The translations under genes and the position numbers were made by a program. A DNA stretch of 15,128 bases, from positions 1-15,128 of the forward strand of contig JAZSOL010000178.1 in assembly GCA_045536915.1 (NCBI GenBank), in the 5' to 3' direction. The stretch's first letter is position 1. Each line of letters begins with the position of its first letter. This stretch comes from RGIG1828 sp045536915. Its GTDB lineage: Bacteria; Bacillota; Clostridia; UMGS1810. Of this stretch, positions 8,201 to 15,053 are shown in pieces. The notes beneath the pieces are model-generated. The model had not been told where the DNA came from. It saw only the letters and a list, made by a program, of their open reading frames with translations, and searched no databases.

Positions 8201-9132
8201 ATGTAGTTATCTATCATCATTTCAGCACCATTTGAACAAGTCATACGTAGCTGAGTCATAATTTCAAAATTGGCATTTCCCAAAGAAACATCAACTGCCG
8301 CCGGTTTTCCGTTTATCCAGTAACTTATAGTGTTTTTGGGAGCGTTAATGGAAAGAGTAATATTAGTCCACGAACGTTTTGAAAGAACACCAAGTTTTTC
8401 ACCCATACCGGTAAGTTCACCATTGGCATCACACGAAAGCACGGTTGCTCTTGCCCCCGCCTTATCGTGAGCAGAGAAGCTAAAGCCCGGTGCGGGAACT
8501 TTAATATCCATCTGAGCCGTAACAATTGTTTTGTCACGGAGCTGCGATAATACAAAGCAGTCTGTTGCCGTGTTTCTCACCAGATGCAGATAACCATTGC
8601 CATCGTCATAATCGTGAGTTATGCTGTTGTCATACGGAAATAATTGAAGCAATCCCTCGCTAAACGATTTATCAAAATTATAGTGGAACAAAACCTCGGT
8701 TTCTTCGGAATCTCCGGTAACATACGAAAAATCATCCGATTTATCTTCCATAACTGAGTTATTATAGTTCACAGGAGGAAAATTTTCAAAATTCACATAC
8801 TTATCAGACGTATAAACCGCAACCTTATCCACCTTAAGAGTTGCTTTTCCACTAACTAAAGCAGAAAGAGAAACCGCTGTCACACTGCCTGCAGGATAAC
8901 CTGACTGCAAATACCAGTCGTTTATTACAACCCTGTCGTTAACATATACGGTGTATCTTGAATGCTTTTTATTGAATGTCAGCGAAACCTTCAAAAGCTT
9001 TCCGGCAGGTGCAGAACCGATTTTTCTGCCGTCATAGGTTGTAAGATTTCTTTCGGAGTTGATTTTTACCGCATCAAAAATCTTACCGCCCGAAACAACC
9101 GAAACAGCACCTGAGGTGAGATTATCGGGCAT
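5251..9132 (-). CDS. Large heparinase II/III-like lyase with F5/8C domain, main fragment of a frameshifted gene
   Basis: 1293 codons from ATG 9132, but this ATG sits inside a domain and the true N-terminus is in another frame (9066-9419). In the reconstructed 1389-aa protein: first jelly-roll about 30-208; second about 242-411; a copper-amine-oxidase-N-like stalk module about 427-543 (YVCLEEVAAKAG, GLYLIGD); helical lyase domain about 557-861 with NNWNP (Asn719) and GAWIEGTQY (Tyr774); heparinase II C-terminal beta domain about 881-1145 with WHAHIDAGTF (His923, His925), AYDMG (Asp943) and GHN (His978); a beta domain about 1175-1253; an F5/8 type C (CBM32-like) domain about 1261-1389 (AIDGDLSTRW). 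Tyr, His and zinc-ligand positions fit the heparinase II layout, so an extracellular eliminase of a uronate-containing glycan is likely. The substrate is unknown. There is no SLH or sorting signal. Confidence is high for the family and lower for whether the present allele makes full-length protein. Confidence 0.9.
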   Translation of the reverse strand: MPDNLTSGAVSVVSGGKIFDAVKINSERNLTTYDGRKIGSAPAGKLLKVSLTFNKKHSRYTVYVNDRVVINDWYLQSGYPAGSVTAVSLSALVSGKATLKVDKVAVYTSDKYVNFENFPPVNYNNSVMEDKSDDFSYVTGDSEETEVLFHYNFDKSFSEGLLQLFPYDNSITHDYDDGNGYLHLVRNTATDCFVLSQLRDKTIVTAQMDIKVPAPGFSFSAHDKAGARATVLSCDANGELTGMGEKLGVLSKRSWTNITLSINAPKNTISYWINGKPAAVDVSLGNANFEIMTQLRMTCSNGAEMMIDNYILYGGVGYVDYSGVVRGILNEDIVLYNGIIGKALIKEVFAKFDAVHAQTAWVYSGGEKSKAQRKPYYEADKLMISSDAASKLGFVASGEYVCLEEVAAKAGKTVTAFDTGLYLIGDKSVKLGKDNLLKVNAALIYDRPTAEEIKPIDSSVHPGYLLTPEKIQKIRAAYGNDEYITKWADELIAKADLDITLPPYDYNKADGLRLLPVAGQIDTRISQLSLAYILKGDRKYADRVWQEMEHTFSYPDWGQGIHYLDVSTMATAILKGYDWLYDCWTPKQKKMTEDALWKFFLGYSYDVYHLMKSQDHAWATATNNWNPTCNGGVISVASILYNTDPEKCGDLIENGLRLMESAMKGFYPVGAWIEGTQYWGATVGDMTDTAVTLSNVFGTDFGVTLSPAFNKTAEYTMNLCGPGGANNYNDNAGATKYTINSTFYLSSRFNNPSWAKIRLYDMKVNKIEPTVADIIYYVDCENEGEYTVPRDAYMKGDEAVSLRADFEDNYGAFISMHSGGNWDSEWHAHIDAGTFVMDMLGERFAYDMGPQDYNSNGMGNHEIAKGDEITRWSYYQLAPEGHNCIIINPSLDNIGQNVYSKDKITDFETNDKGAFAITELSDAYAGFAESVRRGIKLSDDRRSVVIRDEIKFSESSNEVWWQMHTSASTEFDFVDNKTVILTKNGKSIKMMVEVDSAPFEWVSSEAGPKHILKTAPPQQYTLLNYRKIGFKFKGSESANITVKFIPLDDPAANNPVDTTALDDWKLPEGELIKLPKPAMIYADGAKLEDFDVNTKFYTVKIPFGATSVPAITALCDDNSYAEVDQDVNDIENVAAVKVISKADPSVYNIYYVGFNIDMSTIETYRIVPKSVEVSEEPQPENHKGFAIDGDLSTRWSAEGNGQWICLDYGKSVDIDYIGTAFMNGTVRVSKYKLWISNDGENWELIFDGGSSGTTDAVELSPHIGKSVRYVKLEGFGNSVNMWNSVTEIAAYKF

Positions 9133-9419
9133 AATGAATAGCTGAAAAAGTTGCCGTCAAGCTCTGCCTTCACAGGGAAGCTTACCGAGATTTTGCCGCT
9201 ACTTTCCAGATACATCTGCTTGTTTTGCTCTCCAACGTCTGCAACGTAAGCCGTTTCGGCACTGATTTCACAACCGGTGGGTTCAGCATTTGTGGCAAAG
9301 CGGTCAAAGTCTTCGTTGAGCAAAAATACCGGAGCCGATGCAAAAGCTTCAAACTGAGCAGGCACACAAACACTAAATACCATAATCAGCGAAAGAATTG
9401 TTGATATTAATTTTTTCAT
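9066..9419 (-). CDS. N-terminal fragment (signal peptide and start of jelly-roll) of the large lyase
   Basis: The start at ATG 9419 is chosen because GGGGAGG lies seven bases upstream and MKKLISTILS opens a clear Sec signal peptide (cleavage near FAS, residue 28). An upstream in-frame ATG at 9437 overlaps the stop of the preceding gene and lacks such a site. About 92 residues are plausible secreted sequence (LLNEDFD..., ELDGNFF). After that the frame continues into Cys/Arg/Phe-rich sequence of no family character until a stop at 9066. The next frame resumes a jelly-roll directly at that point, so this is the 5' part of the gene at 5251-9132, separated by a one-base shift at the run of five T (minus strand) at 9149-9145. 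Start lies 17 bases after the previous gene's stop. Confidence 0.8.
   Translation of the reverse strand: MKKLISTILSLIMVFSVCVPAQFEAFASAPVFLLNEDFDRFATNAEPTGCEISAETAYVADVGEQNKQMYLESSGKISVSFPVKAELDGNFFSYSLCPIISPQVLFRLFRAVRFLMR
9145..9149 (-). other. Probable single-base frameshift site in a homopolymer
   Basis: On the minus strand the sequence is AAC followed by five T and CAG. One more T would read Asn-Phe-Phe-Gln-Leu-Phe and join the signal-peptide frame to the lyase frame without loss. The downstream frame has a TGA at 9159-9157, so the shift must lie between there and the upstream frame's stop at 9066. The T run is the obvious candidate. It could be a real mutation, an assembly or sequencing indel, or -1 slippage. 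Confidence 0.75.
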
Positions 9420-9436
9420 TATTATTCCTCCCCTCA

Positions 9437-12103
9437 TTATCTGTATGTTACGTTATACACGAACGTATCATAGTTGGCAGACCATTCAAGTCTTGCCACA
9501 ATAAAGCTTACCTTTGATTCGTCACCGTTGCGATAGGTTACAACCGATGAAATCGGTGCCGCTTCCACCTTAACATCTTTTATTTGCATACCATCCGCAG
9601 AGCGTACTGCGTTAATATAGGTTATGGGTGCGCCAACTATATTGATATTGCGCACGTCAGCATAATTAACCGTTTCGGGGCATTTTGGCATAGCCGGATT
9701 TGTAGTATCTGAACCCATCAGATACATATAGTTATTATAGTAGCTGTATGCAAATCCGCTTATAAGCTCGCCGCCTCTGAACTTATCGGCAAAGTCGGAT
9801 TTCATGGTATAGGTTTCAAAATCGAACCACACCGTTAAGCTCTGAACCATTTTCTTGCCGTCAAAGCTGAGTGATATAATATCACCGGGTGTGGGTATTT
9901 CATATTCTGCGGCTTTTGCATCTGTCAGATAGAAAATTTCATACACACCGTTGCACTTTGTGTAGAGATAATTGCATTCCATTCCGTCGGGGTCGTTTCC
10001 TCGGGTGATTTTTTCAACAACTGCAAAGTTGGAATCGTCTGCACCTTTGCCGACAAGATATCCCCCAGTAAACACTATTGCCTCGGGGCATCCTGCAAGA
10101 TCTATGTTGTATGCACAAAGGTCGTGTCTTGCTGAATCAAGACTTTCCGGAATTTCAGAAACTGGAGCAAGTCGGTAGAGCTCGTCATCATTTCTGTTTT
10201 GAACTTCGGGAATAACAAAAAGATATTTTGAAGCCGAGAACTGGAATTTAACCGAACCGTCGGCTCCACTCATTGTATCTCTCGGTCTGCCGAGGAAGCT
10301 TGTGCCCTCAACGCAAAGAGTGAGCATATTATCTACCGGTCTTACTTCACCGTAAGCTGTTATATCTTCAAGTCGGTTTTCGGCTGTGTCGATTGTGTTG
10401 ATTTTGCCTTCCGATGAAAGGCCGAATCTTATAAGTCTCTGATTATCGCTGTATGATTTGAAATCTGCAATAATTTTTTCTGCCTTTTCCTTTTTGCCGT
10501 CAAAGTTCACATCTTCTTCAAGGCTTAAGGTTATAACCTCATCATCCTGGGTAAAGAGCTTTACTGCATAGTCATTTGAAAGACCGGCACCTAAGTTTCC
10601 GGCATTAATAAGCCATGCATATTTAAGAGAACCGCTTGACAATTCGTAGCCCACGACATCTCCGTTTATACCGAGAAGAAAAACACCTTCTGTGCCGATT
10701 TCGGAAATGTAGTTATTGCGGTAGTATTCGGAAAGTTCATATTCTTTTGAATCAATCCATACTTTTCCGTCATTTTGATTTATGCCCTCAATTTTGCCTT
10801 CAACAGAATCAAAGCACAAAACTATTTCAATAAACTTGCCGTCATTTGATGATGCAACTGCTGCAACACTTCCGGGAGTAACAGAATCAATATTACTTTC
10901 TGTAAGTTCACCTTCAAAATATTCGTAAACTTTGCATCTGCATTCGGAATCAGAAATGTCAATAAATCCGTCGGATGAGAATTTGTCGTAAATATAACCG
11001 TCATAAAGGTTGACATAGTCTACAAATGTGTACTTATAACTTCTGCAGTTTACCACATCGTATTTGTTGTCGGAGTTATTGTCGATAAAGGTATAAAACG
11101 AAGCAGGTTTATCAAATGCTCCCTCAATTCCGGAAACAAGAGCATCAACCTTGCCGTTTCGGATAAATACAAATTCCGAATCAAGCCTGAGTACCTTTTC
11201 TTTAGAATCAAGTGTATATGTAATTTCATTTTGATTTACCGAATCAATGCTTGCAGATGTAAGGCTTATTTCTTTATTGTCCGCCTTAACCATTGCCACA
11301 ATACTGTCGGTTCCGCTTTTTTCCTTACAAAGTGCCAGTACATTAAAGCCTACAAAGTTATCGTCATCTGTGGCAGAAACATATTGTGTACCGTCAATTG
11401 TTATAATGCCGTCATTTTCTTTAAGTTCATCATTTATATCGGTAAGGGTATTGGCTGTGCAGATTCCTTCTATTATATACATATCTCTTGTTGTGCCAAG
11501 AATTGTGCGTAAAGACTTTTCAGCATAAAAGCTGTCATCCGATATGTAGGTTTCAAAAATTTCGGATGTAATTGTACGGAAAATGAGTATTGCCGCATCT
11601 TCACCGGTTATTTTGCCGTTGGTATCGGTAACTGTAATATCATCCAAAAGATCTACCGATTTTGCAATGGTAAAGTACCCAAAAGGATAACCGCCGTTTT
11701 CTTCCGCAAGTTCACTGCCGCCAAGCGCAGTTACACATATTTTGAGTGCCTGCGAAAGAGTAATGGCATCATCGGGCAAAAATGCATCGGATTTAGATAT
11801 CCATCCGAGTTCTGCTGCTGTTTTAATCTGAGTGTAAAACTCACTGTCGGACGGAACATCCGAAAATTCATGAGTACCGGAAGCAGCAAATTTCATATCA
11901 GTCGCTTCAATAAGAACTGCAACAAACTGTGCTCTCGAAACTGTTCCGACCTTTGAATCAAGCTTTGCATCGTAGCTGAGCTCATTTATTATTCCTTCTG
12001 CGCTTTCAGGACTTATATACCCAAGTCCCGATGCACAAGCAAGGCTCGAAAGAGTAAGCATTACACACAAAAGAAATGATGTAAATTTAATTATTTCCTT
12101 CAA
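9437..12103 (-). CDS. Secreted protein with N-terminal degenerate SLH-like region, function unknown
   Basis: About 888 aa from a TTG at 12103, chosen because AGGAGGGG lies five bases upstream and the product then starts MKEIIKF with a signal peptide (cleavage near ACA, about residue 25). A longer reading from 12139 would overlap the preceding gene and put the signal in the interior. Residues about 33-179 look like three weak SLH repeats: VSRAQFVAVL, then FSDVPSDSEFY...LGWISKSDAFLPDDAITLSQAL, then KITGEDAAILIFR. The canonical TRAE motif is poorly kept. The rest is beta-rich, with short modules such as DGIITIDGTQY and a YAWLINAG...VKLFTQDDEV stretch (about 495-537) that recalls many clostridial SLH proteins of unknown role. 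No catalytic motif was found. It lies 16 bases after the SLH anchor gene, so a surface partner of the lyases is inferred. Confidence 0.85.
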   Translation of the reverse strand: MKEIIKFTSFLLCVMLTLSSLACASGLGYISPESAEGIINELSYDAKLDSKVGTVSRAQFVAVLIEATDMKFAASGTHEFSDVPSDSEFYTQIKTAAELGWISKSDAFLPDDAITLSQALKICVTALGGSELAEENGGYPFGYFTIAKSVDLLDDITVTDTNGKITGEDAAILIFRTITSEIFETYISDDSFYAEKSLRTILGTTRDMYIIEGICTANTLTDINDELKENDGIITIDGTQYVSATDDDNFVGFNVLALCKEKSGTDSIVAMVKADNKEISLTSASIDSVNQNEITYTLDSKEKVLRLDSEFVFIRNGKVDALVSGIEGAFDKPASFYTFIDNNSDNKYDVVNCRSYKYTFVDYVNLYDGYIYDKFSSDGFIDISDSECRCKVYEYFEGELTESNIDSVTPGSVAAVASSNDGKFIEIVLCFDSVEGKIEGINQNDGKVWIDSKEYELSEYYRNNYISEIGTEGVFLLGINGDVVGYELSSGSLKYAWLINAGNLGAGLSNDYAVKLFTQDDEVITLSLEEDVNFDGKKEKAEKIIADFKSYSDNQRLIRFGLSSEGKINTIDTAENRLEDITAYGEVRPVDNMLTLCVEGTSFLGRPRDTMSGADGSVKFQFSASKYLFVIPEVQNRNDDELYRLAPVSEIPESLDSARHDLCAYNIDLAGCPEAIVFTGGYLVGKGADDSNFAVVEKITRGNDPDGMECNYLYTKCNGVYEIFYLTDAKAAEYEIPTPGDIISLSFDGKKMVQSLTVWFDFETYTMKSDFADKFRGGELISGFAYSYYNNYMYLMGSDTTNPAMPKCPETVNYADVRNINIVGAPITYINAVRSADGMQIKDVKVEAAPISSVVTYRNGDESKVSFIVARLEWSANYDTFVYNVTYR

Positions 12104-12115
12104 GTTAACCCCTCC
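12101..12115 (-). promoter_or_regulatory. Strong ribosome binding site setting a TTG start
   Basis: On the minus strand AGGAGGGG, then TTAAC, then TTG. The near-perfect Shine-Dalgarno sequence at the right distance is the reason for preferring the TTG at 12103 over any upstream codon. Confidence 0.7.
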
Positions 12116-12119
12116 TGTC

Positions 12120-13793
12120 TTATTTACCTGAAGATACAAGATACGAATCTATACTATTCAACAGTTTACAAGCCTGTGCTCTTGTAAGTTCTGATTTTGG
12201 TTCAAACTCACCGTTTTCCATACCGTTTATAATTCCGCTCTCGGAAAGTGCGTATATGGCATCTTTGGCATAGTCCGAAATTTCATTATCATCTGCAAAC
12301 TTATTGACCGATACTTCAGGCTCGCCAATCAAACCAAGGTATCTGTAAAGTATCAGCGAAGCGTCTTCCCTTGTCAGAACACCATCGGGATTAAACATTC
12401 CGTTGCCCACGCCTGCTATAAGACCTGCACTAACTGCCGCATCAACATACTTTTTATACCACGAAGCATTGTCCACATCATTAAAATCCAATACACTATC
12501 TGCCTCGGGAAGTTCAAATGCCAGGGTAATCAGCTTTACAAACTCTGCTCTTGTAACAGATTTGTCCGGCATAAAACTTCCGTCGGGATACCCCGAAATC
12601 ACACCTTTATTGCTCAATGCCTCAATTTCAGCCTTTGCCCAATGTGACCCGATATCCGTAAACAGCGTTGATTCGCCGGACGGACTTTGAGGTGTTACAA
12701 TTTCTACCGGAGCATAAGGACTTACAGCAACCTTGCTCTTACCTCCCGACGAAGAAGAACCGCCGCCTCCCCCACCGCCGGATGTTCCGGAATCTGTTTC
12801 GTCATAATACACAGTTTCAGATATGTCTTCAAAAAGCTTACGAAATTCCGCAACAGTTTTTTTGTTGCCGATATTTTCAAACATTTCTTTATATACGTTG
12901 TTTACTTTTTCAACTTTGGAATAATATTCGGTATCCGGATTCAGAATGTTAAAATTATTATTTATCTTATTTCCGTTTTCATCTATACCAAGAATTACAT
13001 ATTTAAGTTCCGACCAGGTTTCACTTTTCAGCATTTCTGCCACAAAAGTAAGCTCCGGAAGCTGTTCAGGCAACAGCCCCTGAGTGAAGTCGGCATTTTT
13101 TATGCCCTCAAGAAGCATTTTAAATGTACGTTCATCAAGTTGTTCGAGTGTTTCAACTTTAACACCGAGTTCTTCTTCGTATTCTTTGAGGGTTGCATAT
13201 GTATCGGCTTCTTCGTTAAGATACGCATATGCAAGATAAGTATTAAAACTTTCATAAAACGCATCTGTATCTGTATAATCAGCATTTTTTTGTGATGCAA
13301 GAATTGCGGCTGCTGTATCAATGGCAAAATCCGAAACCAAATTATCAACACCAAGATTCTTTTTTGAAGATTTGATTATTCCGGCAATATCCTCTGCCTT
13401 TTCAACCCCATTTATGGCATCCATAGCCACTTTGAGTCCTTCTTTGGACACATAGTTCAAAACACCTTGTGCTTTTGCATCTTTAGTGGAAAGATATATG
13501 ACGTATCTTCCGCTTTCAAAGCTGTCGGTTGTTTTGATGTCAAAATCAACTTTGCCGTTTTCCCCTGTATAATCCGAACTGAAAAGAAGCGGATTTGAAA
13601 AGTCGATATTGTCCGACTCCTCATACACAGCTACCGAAACCAATGCATTTGCATTGCTCCCCACAACACCATCAATTTCCATAAACATTCCGGTGTTATT
13701 GTATTTTACCGAAATGCCGTCAGACGCAAAGGCTGCTCCCGTAAAAAGAAACGACGTCGCAACAATCGAAGAACACACTCTCTTAAATATCAT
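12120..13793 (-). CDS. Secreted SLH-domain protein, likely cell-wall-anchored scaffold
   Basis: 557 aa from ATG 13793 with GGAGG seven bases upstream. Residues 1-24 are a signal peptide (cleavage near AFA). About 27-116 is a beta/Ig-like domain (VSVAVYEESD, GRYVIYLST). About 117-328 is a helical, acidic, repeat-poor region. Residues 335-353 are a Gly/Ser linker with seven consecutive Gly. Three SLH repeats end the protein (about 377-420, 437-486, 498-548) with landmarks HWAK/WYKK/YAKD, PDG.F.P, and TRAE (414), TRED (474), TRAQ (537). In Gram-positive bacteria a triad of SLH repeats binds pyruvylated secondary wall polymer, so the protein should sit on the cell surface. It is the first gene of the cluster behind a good promoter. 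What the N-terminal half binds is not visible. Confidence 0.92.
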   Translation of the reverse strand: MIFKRVCSSIVATSFLFTGAAFASDGISVKYNNTGMFMEIDGVVGSNANALVSVAVYEESDNIDFSNPLLFSSDYTGENGKVDFDIKTTDSFESGRYVIYLSTKDAKAQGVLNYVSKEGLKVAMDAINGVEKAEDIAGIIKSSKKNLGVDNLVSDFAIDTAAAILASQKNADYTDTDAFYESFNTYLAYAYLNEEADTYATLKEYEEELGVKVETLEQLDERTFKMLLEGIKNADFTQGLLPEQLPELTFVAEMLKSETWSELKYVILGIDENGNKINNNFNILNPDTEYYSKVEKVNNVYKEMFENIGNKKTVAEFRKLFEDISETVYYDETDSGTSGGGGGGGSSSSGGKSKVAVSPYAPVEIVTPQSPSGESTLFTDIGSHWAKAEIEALSNKGVISGYPDGSFMPDKSVTRAEFVKLITLAFELPEADSVLDFNDVDNASWYKKYVDAAVSAGLIAGVGNGMFNPDGVLTREDASLILYRYLGLIGEPEVSVNKFADDNEISDYAKDAIYALSESGIINGMENGEFEPKSELTRAQACKLLNSIDSYLVSSGK

Positions 13794-13881
13794 AATAAAA
13801 CCTCCGTAAAGATATTTTATATATTTAAAAATACCCCAACAGCTTTCTGCTGTTAAAGTATACCTACACTATTCTATAATA

Positions 13882-13910
13882 ATTTTATCATAGCAAAATT
13901 ATTTTTTCAA
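13882..13910 (-). promoter_or_regulatory. Sigma-A-type promoter for the SLH/lyase cluster
   Basis: On the minus strand TTGAAA (13910-13905), a 17-base spacer, and TAAAAT (13887-13882). Each box differs by one base from consensus. Transcription should start near 13875, leaving a leader of about 80 bases before ATG 13793. Confidence 0.7.
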
Positions 13911-13918
13911 CGACTCAA

Positions 13919-13949
13919 AAGGGACTTTCGAAAAACGATTTTGTCCCTT
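13919..13949. promoter_or_regulatory. Dyad next to the cluster promoter, candidate operator
   Basis: AAGGGAC (13919-13925) and GTCCCTT (13943-13949) are perfect 7-base inverted arms, with an inner TCG/CGA pair around five A. It ends nine bases upstream of the minus-strand -35 box, a position suited to an activator such as the adjacent AraC-family protein. Binding is inference only; it might also be a hairpin. Confidence 0.4.
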
Positions 13950-14049
13950 AAGGAAATGAATCCGGAATTTTTCTTTACAACACACCGCATCCGGCATATT
14001 TGCCACTCCATACATTTCCAAAATTCCCATAATCTTTCAAAAGAAATTC

Positions 14050-14078
14050 TTTACTTTTTGATTGTAATGTGATATACT
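14050..14078 (+). promoter_or_regulatory. Promoter of the AraC-family gene
   Basis: TTTACT (14050-14055), a 17-base spacer, and TATACT (14073-14078). TG-A directly precedes the -10 box (extended -10). The expected start is near 14085, giving an unusually long leader of about 150 bases. Confidence 0.6.
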
Positions 14079-14232
14079 TAAATCAAAAAAAACTGTAAAT
14101 CATCACAAGTTTTTGCTTAATTTACGCAGTTGAAATATCATTTTGTGCGAAATTATTATATCACATCCAAAAAAATAATTCAATTTTAAATGCGGACCAC
14201 GTTAAATTCCGGATGTCCCGAAAGGAAAAGTT

Positions 14233-15006
14233 ATGGCAGACAGAGTGAAAAAATATGATGTATCATATCAGGCTAACTTTAATATTTTAGGAAGAGATAC
14301 CACCATATACATCCGCACCGGTCTTTTAGAACCGGACGGAACAAATGTCAAATGGATACACGACCACATTGCAACCGAAGTTCACATTGCAAAAGTGGGA
14401 ACACGTGCATTTACAATCGGCAACACAGAATACAAGTTAAAGCCCGGGGATTTATTTGTTATACCTGCAAAAACCCCCCATTTTCGCTCATATGACAGCT
14501 TCGATACAGATGTGAGAGGTTTTTTGACCACCACACCGGTAGAAAAAGTTATTCACACTCATCTTGATGATTATGTGTGTGACCGTTTCTTTGAAAGTAT
14601 TGATGAATATCTAGAAACAGGAAACTTATTTTCAATGAGCCTTGTTTTGCCTATGATTTTCAGCAAATTTACCCCAAATCCACCCATCGTTGCCGAAGAA
14701 ATGAATAACATTGAATTTCAAATTGACGATTTTATACACAGAAATTTCCGCGCCGACACCACACTTGAAGATCTTGCAGAGTATCTGCATCTGTCGCCCA
14801 AGCAGGCAAACCGCTATGTGCAAATGTATCGCGGAACCTCTTTTAAACAGGCTCTTAACGAATACCGCGTTATGATTACCGACAATATGCTTGCATCCAA
14901 AAGAGCAACACTCACAGAAATATCAGACCACATTCTGGGATATCAGTCATATTCGGGCTTTTGGAAAATGTATTCAAAAATAAAAGCCAAAAGCCATCAC
15001 AATTAA
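14233..15006 (+). CDS. AraC-family transcription regulator with N-terminal cupin domain
   Basis: 257 aa from ATG 14233, with AAAGGA six bases upstream. Residues about 30-100 are a cupin sensor (HDHIATEVHIAKVGTRAF..., LKPGDLFVIPAKTPH), the usual sugar-binding fold in AraC-type regulators. Residues about 163-251 are the double helix-turn-helix: helix set one around LEDLAEYLHLSPKQANRYVQ (178-197), set two around LTEISDHILGYQSYSGFWKMYSK (227-249). The normal AraC ending (Gly-x-Ser/Thr-Pro..Tyr-Arg) is missing, and the last residues KAKSHHN are encoded by the left arm and loop of the terminator. It is divergent from the secreted lyase cluster and is the obvious candidate for its control, probably as an activator responding to a glycan-derived ligand. 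The ligand and the direction of control are inferred. Confidence 0.88.
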   Translation: MADRVKKYDVSYQANFNILGRDTTIYIRTGLLEPDGTNVKWIHDHIATEVHIAKVGTRAFTIGNTEYKLKPGDLFVIPAKTPHFRSYDSFDTDVRGFLTTTPVEKVIHTHLDDYVCDRFFESIDEYLETGNLFSMSLVLPMIFSKFTPNPPIVAEEMNNIEFQIDDFIHRNFRADTTLEDLAEYLHLSPKQANRYVQMYRGTSFKQALNEYRVMITDNMLASKRATLTEISDHILGYQSYSGFWKMYSKIKAKSHHN

Positions 15007-15028
15007 AGTTGATAGCTTTTGGCTTTTA
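14981..15028. terminator. Intrinsic terminator, probably bidirectional
   Basis: A perfect 14-bp stem (14981-14994 with 15015-15028, TAAAAGCCAAAAGC against GCTTTTGGCTTTTA) and a 20-base loop with a minor inner ATCA/TGAT pairing. T-rich sequence follows on both strands (TTTTATT on plus, TTTTATTTTTG on minus). The stop codon of the regulator gene (15004-15006) is in the loop. Confidence 0.8.
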
Positions 15029-15053
15029 TTAAAAACAACATTAAAGTCTGAAT

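Larger units (their letters stand above)
13794..14232. other. Divergent intergenic control region
   Basis: 439 bp between the SLH gene (minus) and the AraC-family gene (plus). It holds one promoter for each direction, a dyad beside the minus-strand -35 box, a small leader hairpin (AACAGC/GCTGTT, 13838-13854), and an imperfect dyad in the regulator's leader (AACTGTAAAT at 14091-14100 against ATTTACGCAGTT at 14120-14131). A second plus-strand promoter-like pair, TTGAAA 14130-14135 and TATTAT 14154-14159 (18-base spacer), is possible. No small gene is credible. Confidence 0.65.

Noticed and set aside
9145..9149. Programmed -1 frameshifting as the main explanation
   Set aside because: The heptamer is C UUU UUC rather than a standard slippery site, with no evident stimulatory structure. 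It is kept only as an alternative to a mutation or sequencing indel.
9066..9437. Independent small secreted protein of 123 residues
   Set aside because: Its last 30 or so residues lose secreted-protein character exactly where the next frame takes up the same jelly-roll, so it is the 5' fragment of the lyase gene.
12104..12139. N-terminal extension of the 888-aa protein to 12139
   Set aside because: It would overlap the preceding gene and displace the signal peptide. The TTG at 12103 follows a strong AGGAGGGG site.
12687..13295. Open frame of 202 codons on the plus strand, opposite the SLH gene
   Set aside because: It lies wholly antisense to a clearly coding signal-peptide/SLH gene, has no ribosome binding site of note, and its composition (Phe/Ile/Arg runs) is that of an antisense shadow.
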